DNA from: Chitinophagaceae bacterium
GTDB lineage: Bacteria; Bacteroidota; Bacteroidia; Chitinophagales; Chitinophagaceae
NCBI GenBank assembly: GCA_019454915.1
Contig: JACFNM010000055.1
Location: 1 to 16,313 of the forward strand
Length of the DNA: 16,313 nucleotides
Direction of reading: 5' to 3'
Part shown: in pieces, positions 6,695 to 15,300 of the stretch
How the letters are laid out: each line of letters opens with the position of its first letter
Numbering within the stretch: position 1 is the first letter of the stretch
Position numbers and translations under genes: made by a program
Notes under the pieces: model-generated
The model's input: the letters and a program-made list of their open reading frames with translations, nothing else
Database searches by the model: none
Told to the model about the DNA's origin: nothing

Positions 6695-9600
6695 TTACCA
6701 GACCAATTTTTCCATCTTCTTCACAATAACATGCGTATCCCTCTGCGGCGCTACCGGCCCCCAGTAGTTGAAATGGTACGAGAACTGGCCATAACCGCCA
6801 TTGAGATAGTTAGGCTTCAGGTGAATACGAGTCACACTGTTGTGTCCGCCACCGCGCCGGTTGCCTCTCAGTTGTGATTTGGGGATACCTACCGTTCTTT
6901 CGGGAACGTGATACACAATACACACGCCGTAAGGAATTCTGGAACTGACGACGGCGCGTGTTACATAAACACCGTGATCGTTGTGTACCTCTACCCAGTC
7001 GTTATCTTTGATACCCAGTTCTTCGGCGTCTCTTTCGCTGAGCCAGCAGGGTTCGATACCACGCGACAGGGTCAGCATCCTCAGATTTTCCATGTAGGTG
7101 GAATGGATATGCCATTTACCATGCGGCGTCAGGTAGTTCAATGCTTTGGCCTTGCCCTGTTTCCACGTCTCGCGCAGGTCGCCATACACTTCCGGACTTG
7201 GCGCCGGCTTGTAGGTAGGAAGGTGTTCGCCGTAAGCGATGTAGAGTTCCTGGTCAAGATAAAAATGCTGGCGTCCGGTGAGTGTTCTCCAGGGCACCAG
7301 CCGTTCTACGTTATAGGTATAAGCCGCATAAGCACGGCCGTTGTTCATCAGCCCTGACCATACCGGTGAGGTATTGTAACGATGCGGTCTTGTCAGCAAA
7401 TCGGCATAACGGATGCGTACATCCTTGCTTCCTTCTGAAAGGTCGGCCAGTGCCAGACCGGTTTTCTTTTCCATGTATTTATAAGCCCGGTCGGTCAGTT
7501 TACCGTTGGTGAGTGTGGACAGGTGCAATACTGCATTGGCAGCCCATTCGTCTTCACGGATAGAGGGCAGCACCTTTTCGCCAAACTTGTGATGATGGAA
7601 ATGGTGCGACGTACACATCTCATCGTACTCATCCTTACAATCATAATGATTGCCGTGTGCGCCGAGACCTTTTTCGCGGATGAGTTCACCCAGTGTAATA
7701 AACTTGTCGTAGATCTGCGTGTAATCTCTCTCCACTACCGACAGTTTGTGCATCGTCTTTCCCGGAATGGCTTCACATTCTCCTTTGTACCAGTCCTTGA
7801 TCGTGGGTTGGGTGATTTCATCGGGCGAGTCGTGAGAGAGTGGGGTAGCCACAATATCCTTTTGAACTTCGGCAAAAGACTTTTTGGCTACTTCACTGGT
7901 TGCTTTCGCTATGTGTTTGAAAATATCCCAGTCTGTTTTCGACTCCCATACCGGAGCAATAGCCTGTCCCAGCGGGTGGATGAAAGAGTGCATGTCTGTA
8001 GAGTTCAGGTCTGCTTTTTCATACCACGAAGCTGCGGGTAAAACGATGTCGGAATACAATGCAGAGGAGTCCATCCTGAAGTTGAGGTCCACCACAAGGT
8101 CCATCTTACCGATGGGTGCAATGTCGTGCCATTTCACTTCTTCTGTTTTTTCTTCGGCGTCAACAGCGATGGCGTTGTGATGTGTACCCAGGTAATGCTT
8201 TAGTGCATATTCATGTCCTTTCATACTTGCCAACAGTGCATTACCGCGCCAGATGTACCATACACGCGGATAATTGATTTCGTTTTCTGGATCGCTGACA
8301 GAATATTCGAGTTCCTTCGACTTTAATTTTTCGAGAACGTAGTTTTTGATTTCTTCGTCGTTTTTAGCTCCGTTGGCAACGGCTTCCCTGGTCAGTTCAA
8401 GCGGATTGGCATTAAACTGGGGATAGAAAGGCATCCATCCGTTTCGTACGGCCGTGAAGACGGTATCAGCTACGTGCTTATCAGTCCACTTATTTTTCGG
8501 AACAGTATTGTAGTCGGAATAATGACCATCGTAACGATATTGACAGGTGTTGATGTAATGCCATATTGGTGCCTGCTGCAGCCTGGATACGGGTACCCAG
8601 TCTTTTGCGAAAGCCACGGAACCCCAGGAGTCAACGGGGGCCAGTTTTTCCTGTCCTACATAGTGGTTCAGCCCGCCGCCGTTTTTGCCCACACATCCGC
8701 AGAGCATCAGCGCCATGGCGCCTGCCCGGTAAGTGAGGTTCTGATGATACCAGTGGTTGACACCGGCGCCTACCAGTATCATACATTTACCTTCGGTCAG
8801 GTTGGCGGTATCGCCCCATTCACGGGCAAACTGAAGAACAGTCCTGGAATCAATGCCGGTGAATATTTCCTGCCAGGCAGGTGTATAGGCCGCATCCGGA
8901 TCGGTGTAGTCTTTCGGATAATCTCCGCCGAGGTTTCTGTCCACGCCGTATTGTGCCATAATCAGGTCATAAACCGTGGTAACCGGAATCCTGCCATTTA
9001 CGGTCTCCACCCATTTTACGGGCACACCGCGCTTAACGGTTTTATCCATACCGAATTCGGTGAAGTTGACCAGCAGTGTATCATCCTTGCTGTCCAGAAG
9101 GGTGAGCACCGGATTGTAATTGATATCTGTTTCGCCACATTCAAATTTCATATTCCATTTACCGCCGTTCTTATCCCATCTGTAACCCATGGTTCCTTTC
9201 GGAACAACGAACTCACCGTTCTTTTCATCAATGGATAAAAACTTCCAGTCGCCGTTTTCAATGTCTTTCCATTTGGCTATTTCATTGGCACGTACCAACC
9301 TTCCTGCAGTATAATCGTCGCCTGATTTATCCAGGTGTACCAGCATCGGGCTGTCGGTATATCTTTTTACATATTCAATGAAATAAGGGGTTTGTTTTTC
9401 GTAATGGTATTCTTTGAGGATGATGTGTGATACAGCCATCCAGAAAGCGCCGTCACTACCGGCGTGAAGCGGTATCCATTGGTCGGCGTATTTACACAAC
9501 TGGCTGAAGTCGGGCGAGAATACGACTGCCTTCGTACCGTTGTGTCGCGATTCTGCAAAGAAGTGGCAATCCGGCGTACGGGTCATGTTGAGGTTGGTGC

Positions 9601-10312
9601 CCATATCGGCAATCATTTTGGCATTGTACCAGTCGGCGCTTTCGCATACATCGGTCTGTTCTCCCCATAACTCAGGAAATGCCGGCGGCAGGTCGCAATA
9701 CCAGTCGTAGAAACTCAGATTGACCCCGCCAAACAGTTGCAGGAATCTGGCGCCTGACGCGTAGCTGAGCATGGACATGGCGGGAATGGGTGAAAAGCCG
9801 ATAACCCTGTCCGGTCCGTATTTTTTAGCCGTATGGATGTTGGCGGCAGCCATGATTTCCAATACCTGATCCCATGTAGCACGACGGAATCCTCCTTTAC
9901 CTCTTGATTTCTGATAGCGGCTTCTTTTCTCTTTATCATTTTGCAGATTTTCCCATGCTTTTACCGGATCGCCGCCTGTTTTCCTTTTTTCTTCTCTGAA
10001 GGCATCTATCAGTGTGCCTCTTACCAGCGGATACTTAATGCGAAGCGGGCTGTACAAATACCAGGAATAGGAAATTCCTCTCTGACAGCCTCTGGGCTCA
10101 TAGGGAGGAAGATTATTATCGAGTAAAGGATAATCAAGTTGTTGGGTTTCAAAAACAACGATGCCTTCCTTTACATGTATCTGCCACGAGCATCCACCCG
10201 TACAGTTGACGCCATGAGTACTGCGTACAACACGGTCGTGTTGAAACCTGTTGCGGTAGAACTCTTCCCACTTACGTGTTTGTGGAGATATGATATCGGT
10301 AATCCAGCTCAT
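6695..10312 (-). CDS. narG: Respiratory nitrate reductase alpha subunit (molybdenum catalytic subunit)
   Basis: NarG reduces nitrate to nitrite at a molybdenum bis-MGD centre. The 1205-residue product (E. coli NarG is about 1247) keeps the FS0 cluster ligands H33, C37, C41 and C76, with the same spacing as the E. coli protein ([11 protein letters not shown], then EPRGCQRG). The aspartate that binds molybdenum in NarG falls at D207 in [10 protein letters not shown], followed by WGEQTD and ESADWYN, all family hallmarks. The N-terminus ([19 protein letters not shown]) has no twin-arginine signal, so this is the cytoplasm-facing nNar type and not a periplasmic-facing or Nap-type enzyme. The C-terminal cofactor-binding region ([20 protein letters not shown] and later) is complete. 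It follows the diheme cytochrome gene by 63 bp and precedes narH by 34 bp. Confidence 0.97.
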   Translation of the reverse strand: MSWITDIISPQTRKWEEFYRNRFQHDRVVRSTHGVNCTGGCSWQIHVKEGIVVFETQQLDYPLLDNNLPPYEPRGCQRGISYSWYLYSPLRIKYPLVRGTLIDAFREEKRKTGGDPVKAWENLQNDKEKRSRYQKSRGKGGFRRATWDQVLEIMAAANIHTAKKYGPDRVIGFSPIPAMSMLSYASGARFLQLFGGVNLSFYDWYCDLPPAFPELWGEQTDVCESADWYNAKMIADMGTNLNMTRTPDCHFFAESRHNGTKAVVFSPDFSQLCKYADQWIPLHAGSDGAFWMAVSHIILKEYHYEKQTPYFIEYVKRYTDSPMLVHLDKSGDDYTAGRLVRANEIAKWKDIENGDWKFLSIDEKNGEFVVPKGTMGYRWDKNGGKWNMKFECGETDINYNPVLTLLDSKDDTLLVNFTEFGMDKTVKRGVPVKWVETVNGRIPVTTVYDLIMAQYGVDRNLGGDYPKDYTDPDAAYTPAWQEIFTGIDSRTVLQFAREWGDTANLTEGKCMILVGAGVNHWYHQNLTYRAGAMALMLCGCVGKNGGGLNHYVGQEKLAPVDSWGSVAFAKDWVPVSRLQQAPIWHYINTCQYRYDGHYSDYNTVPKNKWTDKHVADTVFTAVRNGWMPFYPQFNANPLELTREAVANGAKNDEEIKNYVLEKLKSKELEYSVSDPENEINYPRVWYIWRGNALLASMKGHEYALKHYLGTHHNAIAVDAEEKTEEVKWHDIAPIGKMDLVVDLNFRMDSSALYSDIVLPAASWYEKADLNSTDMHSFIHPLGQAIAPVWESKTDWDIFKHIAKATSEVAKKSFAEVQKDIVATPLSHDSPDEITQPTIKDWYKGECEAIPGKTMHKLSVVERDYTQIYDKFITLGELIREKGLGAHGNHYDCKDEYDEMCTSHHFHHHKFGEKVLPSIREDEWAANAVLHLSTLTNGKLTDRAYKYMEKKTGLALADLSEGSKDVRIRYADLLTRPHRYNTSPVWSGLMNNGRAYAAYTYNVERLVPWRTLTGRQHFYLDQELYIAYGEHLPTYKPAPSPEVYGDLRETWKQGKAKALNYLTPHGKWHIHSTYMENLRMLTLSRGIEPCWLSERDAEELGIKDNDWVEVHNDHGVYVTRAVVSSRIPYGVCIVYHVPERTVGIPKSQLRGNRRGGGHNSVTRIHLKPNYLNGGYGQFSYHFNYWGPVAPQRDTHVIVKKMEKLVW

Positions 10313-10375
10313 AATGTTATTCTTGTTTGTTATTTATAAATAGTATAATGGTTGGCCCATAACCTTGTGTTTAGT

Positions 10376-11212
10376 TTATGCTGATTTTATCTGCCGGTCG
10401 AATATACCCGTGTTTACCGGACCCTTTTTTCTTCTTATCCAGAAAAAAGAATACAATCCCAACAACACGGAAATTCCGATTAGTCCGCCAATCAACAGAT
10501 AGTTGCCCGTATTACCCTGGATCGTTTCCGGGGCCTGCTTATTTACGTTAGTCAGAAAAGCGGTGATGTCAGCGATCTCCTGAGGCGTGACAGGATGAGA
10601 AGAATAGGTTTCTTTCATCTGCGGGAACGGTAATACCGAGATGATGTTTGCCACGCCATTGGCGGTTAGTCTGCCTACGGAATGAGTGAGATCTTTTCCA
10701 AGGGCGCCACCGCTGATGTAACCTTCAATGTCCACATTGTGACAGGAATTGCATGCCGCGCCATTATTAGCAAATCTTATGTTACCCACAAAAAGCGCTT
10801 TGCCGCGGTCACTGTTTCCTTCGGGTAATTCGGTTGAAGCAGCACCGGCATCGCTATCAGATCTTTCACTTTTTGTGCCGATGTAAGCCAGTATACCTTT
10901 AATATCATCGTCGCTGAGATTGGGATGATCGGGCATGGGCACCTGATGATATGCCTGGAAAAGAGAGTCTGCATACTTATCACCCGACTTGATCACGGTT
11001 TGGGAAGACTTGATAAAACGTATCAGCCATTCTTGTGGATGGCGATCTCCTATATTGACCAGGTCAGGGCCTACGAGTGTCCCCTTGCCAATAGTATGAC
11101 ATGCCGTACAATCGGACTTAAAAAGCTCTTCTCCGCTCTTTTGCGCCTGCACGGTTAATGTGGCGCCTGCGATGATGAATGTTGAAAACAGTAAACTGAA
11201 AAATGATCGCAT
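10376..11212 (-). CDS. Membrane-anchored diheme cytochrome c, first gene of the nar cluster (NarC-like)
   Basis: The 278-residue product starts with a Sec signal peptide (hydrophobic 4-20, cleavage probably after VQAQ at about 22-24). Two class I cytochrome c domains follow: C35-x2-C38-H39 (CTACH) with M93 (VPMPDH) as probable axial ligand, and C154-x2-C157-H158 (CNSCH) with M199 (FPQMKET) as probable ligand. An acidic and serine-rich linker (about 114-134) joins them. A membrane helix at about 237-259 and a short basic tail anchor it, so the haem domains lie in the periplasm. It precedes narG by 63 bp and would head the operon. In Thermus the nar operon likewise begins with narC, a diheme cytochrome c needed for electron transfer and for maturation of the reductase. 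That comparison rests on order and domain layout and not on alignment, so no gene symbol is given. Confidence 0.9.
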   Translation of the reverse strand: MRSFFSLLFSTFIIAGATLTVQAQKSGEELFKSDCTACHTIGKGTLVGPDLVNIGDRHPQEWLIRFIKSSQTVIKSGDKYADSLFQAYHQVPMPDHPNLSDDDIKGILAYIGTKSERSDSDAGAASTELPEGNSDRGKALFVGNIRFANNGAACNSCHNVDIEGYISGGALGKDLTHSVGRLTANGVANIISVLPFPQMKETYSSHPVTPQEIADITAFLTNVNKQAPETIQGNTGNYLLIGGLIGISVLLGLYSFFWIRRKKGPVNTGIFDRQIKSA

Positions 11213-11293
11213 ACTTCAAATGAATTTTCTGGTAAAAGAAGCTGTTTTTCTCAGGGTTAGTGTGAAGATGCATGCCGGAGTATCCGAATTCCT

Positions 11294-11307
11294 TTGATGA
11301 GCATCAT
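11294..11307 (-). promoter_or_regulatory. FNR-like operator upstream of the cytochrome/nar operon
   Basis: The plus strand reads TTGAT-GAGC-ATCAT, a 9 of 10 match to the FNR consensus TTGAT-N4-ATCAA. Its centre is 88 bp upstream of the cytochrome start codon. An activator site centred near -41.5 would put the transcript start near 11259, leaving a leader of about 46 bases. The neighbouring gene encodes an FNR-like protein, which makes it the obvious candidate to bind here. Confidence 0.65.
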
Positions 11308-11397
11308 TCTGCCTTTATCATGTTATCAGGCAGGTCTCAGTCGAAGGTATTCGGAAAAGAACGGAGAATAAAGGCCTATAATCGCGTAAATTACCTT

Positions 11398-11419
11398 TTG
11401 ATAATTTTTGAAAAATCAA
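11398..11419. repeat. Wide dyad TTGAT-N12-ATCAA downstream of the fnr-like gene
   Basis: Two exact FNR half-site sequences, TTGAT (11398-11402) and ATCAA (11415-11419), face each other across 12 AT-rich bases instead of four. Part of the spacer (TTTTT...AAAAA) adds to the symmetry. It could be a weak hairpin ending the fnr-like transcript, a binding site of another kind, or chance in AT-rich DNA. Confidence 0.25.
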
Positions 11420-11456
11420 TACGGAAGTTCAGCAAAAATGGGAGAGAAAAAGAAGA

Positions 11457-12149
11457 TTATTCGCTTTGAAGCGCCTTCAGGTTAAGATAATTGAAATGCT
11501 TGCCGGTACATTTTACAATGCCTTCATTTTCAAAATCTTTCAACACTTTTGACACCTGTTCTTTGGTAGTACCCGCCAGGTCGCCGATTTCCTGTCTGCA
11601 AAAAACAGTCCGAAACCCTCCACTGCCTTCTTTGTATTCATAAGCCCGGGCAAGCAGGAGAAGCGCATCCGCTACCTTTCCTCTTACGGATTTGTGAGAA
11701 AGGTTGAGCGCTCTCTTTTCCGCCATTTCCAACTCATCCAGAAATTGAGTGACAAATTGTTGATGAAGTGCGGTATTGTTTTCGGCTATTTTATCGAACT
11801 GTTCATAAGGGATATAGCAATATTCCACATTGGAGACGGCGGTTGCCGTGTAAGGATAGTACATGTGTTTGGGCGTGATGCGATGACCAAAAATGGCTCC
11901 CCTCCCGGCAATCCGCAGGATCAATGGTCTACCTACTTTACCATTTAATTCCACTTTCAGGAAACCTTTCTTAATAAAGCTGATTCCCTGTTTTAAATCC
12001 CCTTCAGCGAAAAGTTGTTCGCCTTTGGAAAGCTTTTTGGGTAATTTGTTAGAACTGATAGCCACCAGCACATCTTCTCCGCAACACTCGAGCATGGAAC
12101 AACCCCTGGCTTTGCAGGTCAGACAATCATATTGGACTGTTTCGAACAT
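11457..12149 (-). CDS. FNR-like Crp/Fnr-family regulator with probable [4Fe-4S] sensor cysteines
   Basis: The 230-residue product has a cyclic-nucleotide-binding-like sensor domain (about 33-125), a long dimer helix (about 126-150) and a winged helix-turn-helix (about 183-213, EIGDLAGTTKEQVSKVLKDF). At the N-terminus C9, C12 and C17 form C-x2-C-x4-C, followed by C22 and C23. C111 in VEYCYIPYEQFDKI lines up with C122 of E. coli FNR (MVCEIPFETLDDL). These four positions match the ligands of the oxygen-labile [4Fe-4S] cluster of FNR, where the N-terminal spacing is C-x2-C-x5-C. The recognition helix has E-x2-SK where FNR has E-x2-SR, so a TGAT-type half-site is plausible. I chose the ATG at 12147-12149. 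A TTG 12 codons upstream would add residues but overlaps the likely -7 element. It lies between the surface-protein gene and the nar operon on the same strand and probably controls the operon and itself. Confidence 0.9.
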   Translation of the reverse strand: MFETVQYDCLTCKARGCSMLECCGEDVLVAISSNKLPKKLSKGEQLFAEGDLKQGISFIKKGFLKVELNGKVGRPLILRIAGRGAIFGHRITPKHMYYPYTATAVSNVEYCYIPYEQFDKIAENNTALHQQFVTQFLDELEMAEKRALNLSHKSVRGKVADALLLLARAYEYKEGSGGFRTVFCRQEIGDLAGTTKEQVSKVLKDFENEGIVKCTGKHFNYLNLKALQSE

Positions 12150-12182
12150 GTCAAAACTGATTCTTTTACTACAGACCGAGAG

Positions 12183-12189
12183 CAAAATA
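12183..12189 (-). promoter_or_regulatory. Possible Bacteroidota-type -7 element of the fnr-like gene
   Basis: The minus strand reads TATTTTG, one base shorter than the Bacteroidota -7 consensus TAnnTTTG. It lies about 35 bp before the chosen ATG. A start about seven bases downstream (near 12179) would place the upstream FNR-like box close to -40, the usual position for activation by FNR. The agreement in spacing supports both calls, but the match itself is imperfect. Confidence 0.4.
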
Positions 12190-12211
12190 CCTTTTTTTGC
12201 AAAGCAGGTCT

Positions 12212-12225
12212 ATGATTTAGATCAG
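12212..12225 (-). promoter_or_regulatory. FNR-like operator upstream of the fnr-like gene (probable autoregulation)
   Basis: The plus strand reads ATGAT-TTAG-ATCAG. The TGAT-N4-ATCA core is perfect, giving 8 of 10 matches to TTGAT-N4-ATCAA. It is centred 69 bp upstream of the regulator's ATG and about 40 bp upstream of the transcript start predicted from the TATTTTG element. The rest of the gap (12150-12309) shows no gene. Confidence 0.55.
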
Positions 12226-12309
12226 TTTTTTGTATGAGTTGGATTGGGATTTTAGAGAGAAGTTTGGATTATTAGTCCGGCATCCCGCTACTACCTGTTT
12301 GAAGATGCT

Positions 12310-15300
12310 TTAACCTACTATGTAAATTGTCTGATTAAAAAAGGCAGGTAGAAATACCTGCCTATAAACATACTGCTTCACCACCCTTTTGGTAATTATT
12401 CCTCCCTTTTCCGAAACAATCACCAGGTTATAGACCCCGTGCGTTAACCCGCCAATATTCAACTTTTCTGTTGGATTTTGGGTGATGATGGATATCAATA
12501 TCCGACCACCCATATCTATCAATTTGATGTTTGATTTCCCACTTAGACCGGTAACCATAATCGTGCTTCTTGCCGGATTCGGATAAACACCTACCGGTTG
12601 GTCTTTTGTGATGTTTATCTTTCTGACCACCGAATATTTGTAAGAGCCGTCTATGTCTCTTATCTGCAGACGGTAGTAGTAAGTGCCCCTGGCAAGTTTT
12701 TCATGCACGTAACGATAATGGTTAGGGCCCGGTTGATTTAATGCCGCTACAGAGCCAATGGGTCTAAATGCAAGACCATCTTCGCTGAATTCAATATTGA
12801 ATTGTTTAACATTGATTTCGTTTTCGGAGGTCCAGTTAAGAATAGCATCGTTGTCCTGAACGGTGGCTTCAAATCGGATAAGGTCTAACGGCAACGGCGA
12901 ATTAATATTGGTTATCGTGAATGGTGAGAATCCGCTGATACCGGTTTGGAAGGTTGAGTATTCACCGCCGGGAAGTGAATTCGCCGCCAATTCATTACCC
13001 AACTGCCATCCTGTAGTATAATGCGCAACAATAGATTTACTTCTGTCGAAGTTGACCTGTTCGTCCTGTTCTTTCCAAAAGAAAGTAATTGTTGCATTGC
13101 TGCCCCCGGGCGTTGCTTCATCAATAAACCAGGTGCGGTTTACATTGCCCGTACGGAGAGTGTCACCCGAATATCCTTTTGCCAGCACATAAGGAACTAC
13201 CCGCGCACTGAAGATATCCGGTGTTCCTGAATTGGCTACTTTCACGAAATTGGTATGTGCCGAGTCGGTTCCGATGGGGAAAGTATTTTCCGTGTTATTG
13301 TTTGCCAGGATCAGTTTTCCTGTTCCGTTGGTGATGATAAAATGATCTTCATCTGCATTCAATATGACACCGTTCACGGTCAGATCGAATTCGTCAAGTA
13401 TCAATTTTCCGCCAATCCAACCCGGAACATCGTCCGGTAGCCCCATGTGCATATCTAAATTGCCGTTTATCGTCATTTTCTTTTTCACACGTTTGATGGT
13501 AGAAAACTCAAGTGTGTCGCTATTGTTGAACAGGTTGTATTCATCAGGTGTACAATTAACGATCTGCGTAACGACCATACCTTTTATGATGTCGAAATAC
13601 ATCATCTTACTCAGGGTGATATGGTTGCCTGGGACTAAGTTGGTGAACGGAAGACTATCTATAGCATGTAAGCCGCCATGATTGTCAAATATCATGAACC
13701 GAACCCATGCAGAACCTTCCACGAAACCACCATTAGTAATAGAATAGCTAACCATCACGCTATCCATTATGTTGAATCCGGAAGGATTGAATTTTATCGG
13801 GTGGGTTCCGAAACCAAGCATATCGGGTGCAGCGCCAACAATAAGCTGACGGGTTGCTATATTGTTGTTCTCTCTTTCTTCGTTGAGCGTATTGAGGGGA
13901 TCTACTTGTATTTTCATCGTCCTGATTCCTTCCGAATCAGAAGAATAAGTAACAGTTGCAGCTACCGTGGTATCCTTACCCGGTTCAATACCGTTGAACG
14001 GCACATCATCGCCCAATTGTACATCGTCCACAAAGAAACGCATGATACTAGGGGTGGTAACTTTTCCTCCTGCATTTCTTACGGTTCCCACAATGGTAAT
14101 GTTTTGTCCTGCATTTGGATTCAGGCTGCTCGGAGAGATATACTGCGATAACACTTCCAAATCCGGTTTGCTGTCTGTGACTTCTATATAATAATAACCC
14201 GCATTGTTACTTTCGTCTGACTCGCATATAACATTCGAAGAATCGGCAACCACGCGGATGGCATAGGCGCCTGCCGTACTGAACATATAAGAGAATCGGC
14301 CATGTGCAGCATATTTTTCTCCCGCTTTTACAGAAGCAATCGTTTCTGATCCGATTTCAACTCCATTCAACAGGTAATGAACCGTCACATTCTGCGCATC
14401 TGTGATTCCGAGATTTCGAATAGCCGGGGTAAAATTGCCCGTATTATTCACGCGTACCTTAGCCGGTCTGGACTGAGAACCGGTTTCTGTGCTCTTTTGA
14501 TAAGGTGCGAGATCGGCACTGATCACCGATGACCAGGTGTTATTTGTTTCGTCTGATTCTGTAATCGTATTACCTGCATCAGCAACGATTTCAAGCGTAC
14601 CGCCACATGCGTTGGCTTCGGCAGTTGCGATATATGGATCGGATACTACCAGAACAGAATCATTTTCTCTGACTCCGGAAACCGTTTTGATTCCACCGAT
14701 TTGCGTTCCATCTACGCTAAATTTCACATCAAAGTTTCCGGTAGCCTTTCCGGTGTTTTTGATATAAGCCCCGAAGGAAAGATTAGTGCCGGCAACAGGA
14801 ACCGCAGGGCTGGTATGTACATAGGTCACAAATAAATCAGGATAAGGAATAAAGAGGCTAAAGGAAAAATTGTTGTTTGATTTGTTAATTTCCAAAACTT
14901 CATTATCGTCATCCGTCACAATCGTGATCGTATGAGCACCCGGTGAAAGTGAAGAGATGTCAAACTGAACCGGCGTTGTTCCTCCTGCGCTTAGTGAATT
15001 GACCGCTACCGTTTTCAGAATATTTGCGCCATCGTATATTCTGACTACGTGTTGTCCTGCATGGCCACAACCGGAATTTACATCAAGAATCTGGTAGGTT
15101 GTATTGTTCTTTTTATGGAGATTGAGTAGCATCAGATCGGGTAAATTATCTTTCGGCGTAACGGTTATGTTTTTAGTTACATTGTAGGTGATGTAATGCG
15201 GACGTACGTCAGCAGTATTCGGTATCCATTCATATTCGACATACGTATAAACAAATTCCACATAGATATTGATCGGGTTGGTACTTTGTGGAATTTTCCA

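Larger units (their letters stand above)
11213..11456. other. Intergenic region between the fnr-like gene and the cytochrome gene; probable nar operon promoter
   Basis: These 244 bases hold no credible gene. They contain the best FNR-like box in the window (11294-11307), a 23-base element with TGCCT/AGGCA ends (11310-11332), and a wider TTGAT/ATCAA dyad (11398-11419). I could not find a clear terminator for the fnr-like gene. I also see no strong -7 element for the cytochrome promoter. The minus-strand bases about 30 downstream of the box centre (GCATCTTC) are at best a poor match to TAnnTTTG. Confidence 0.6.

Noticed and set aside
10331..10342. Palindrome TATTTATAAATA between the cytochrome gene and narG
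   Set aside because: A 12-bp AT-only palindrome is common in AT-rich spacers. It has no T-run or GC stem for a terminator and no known operator match.
12150..12185. TTG start 12 codons upstream for the FNR-like protein
   Set aside because: It would overlap the likely -7 element at 12183-12189 and leave no leader. The ATG at 12147-12149 puts the cysteine cluster at residues 9-23, as in the FNR family.
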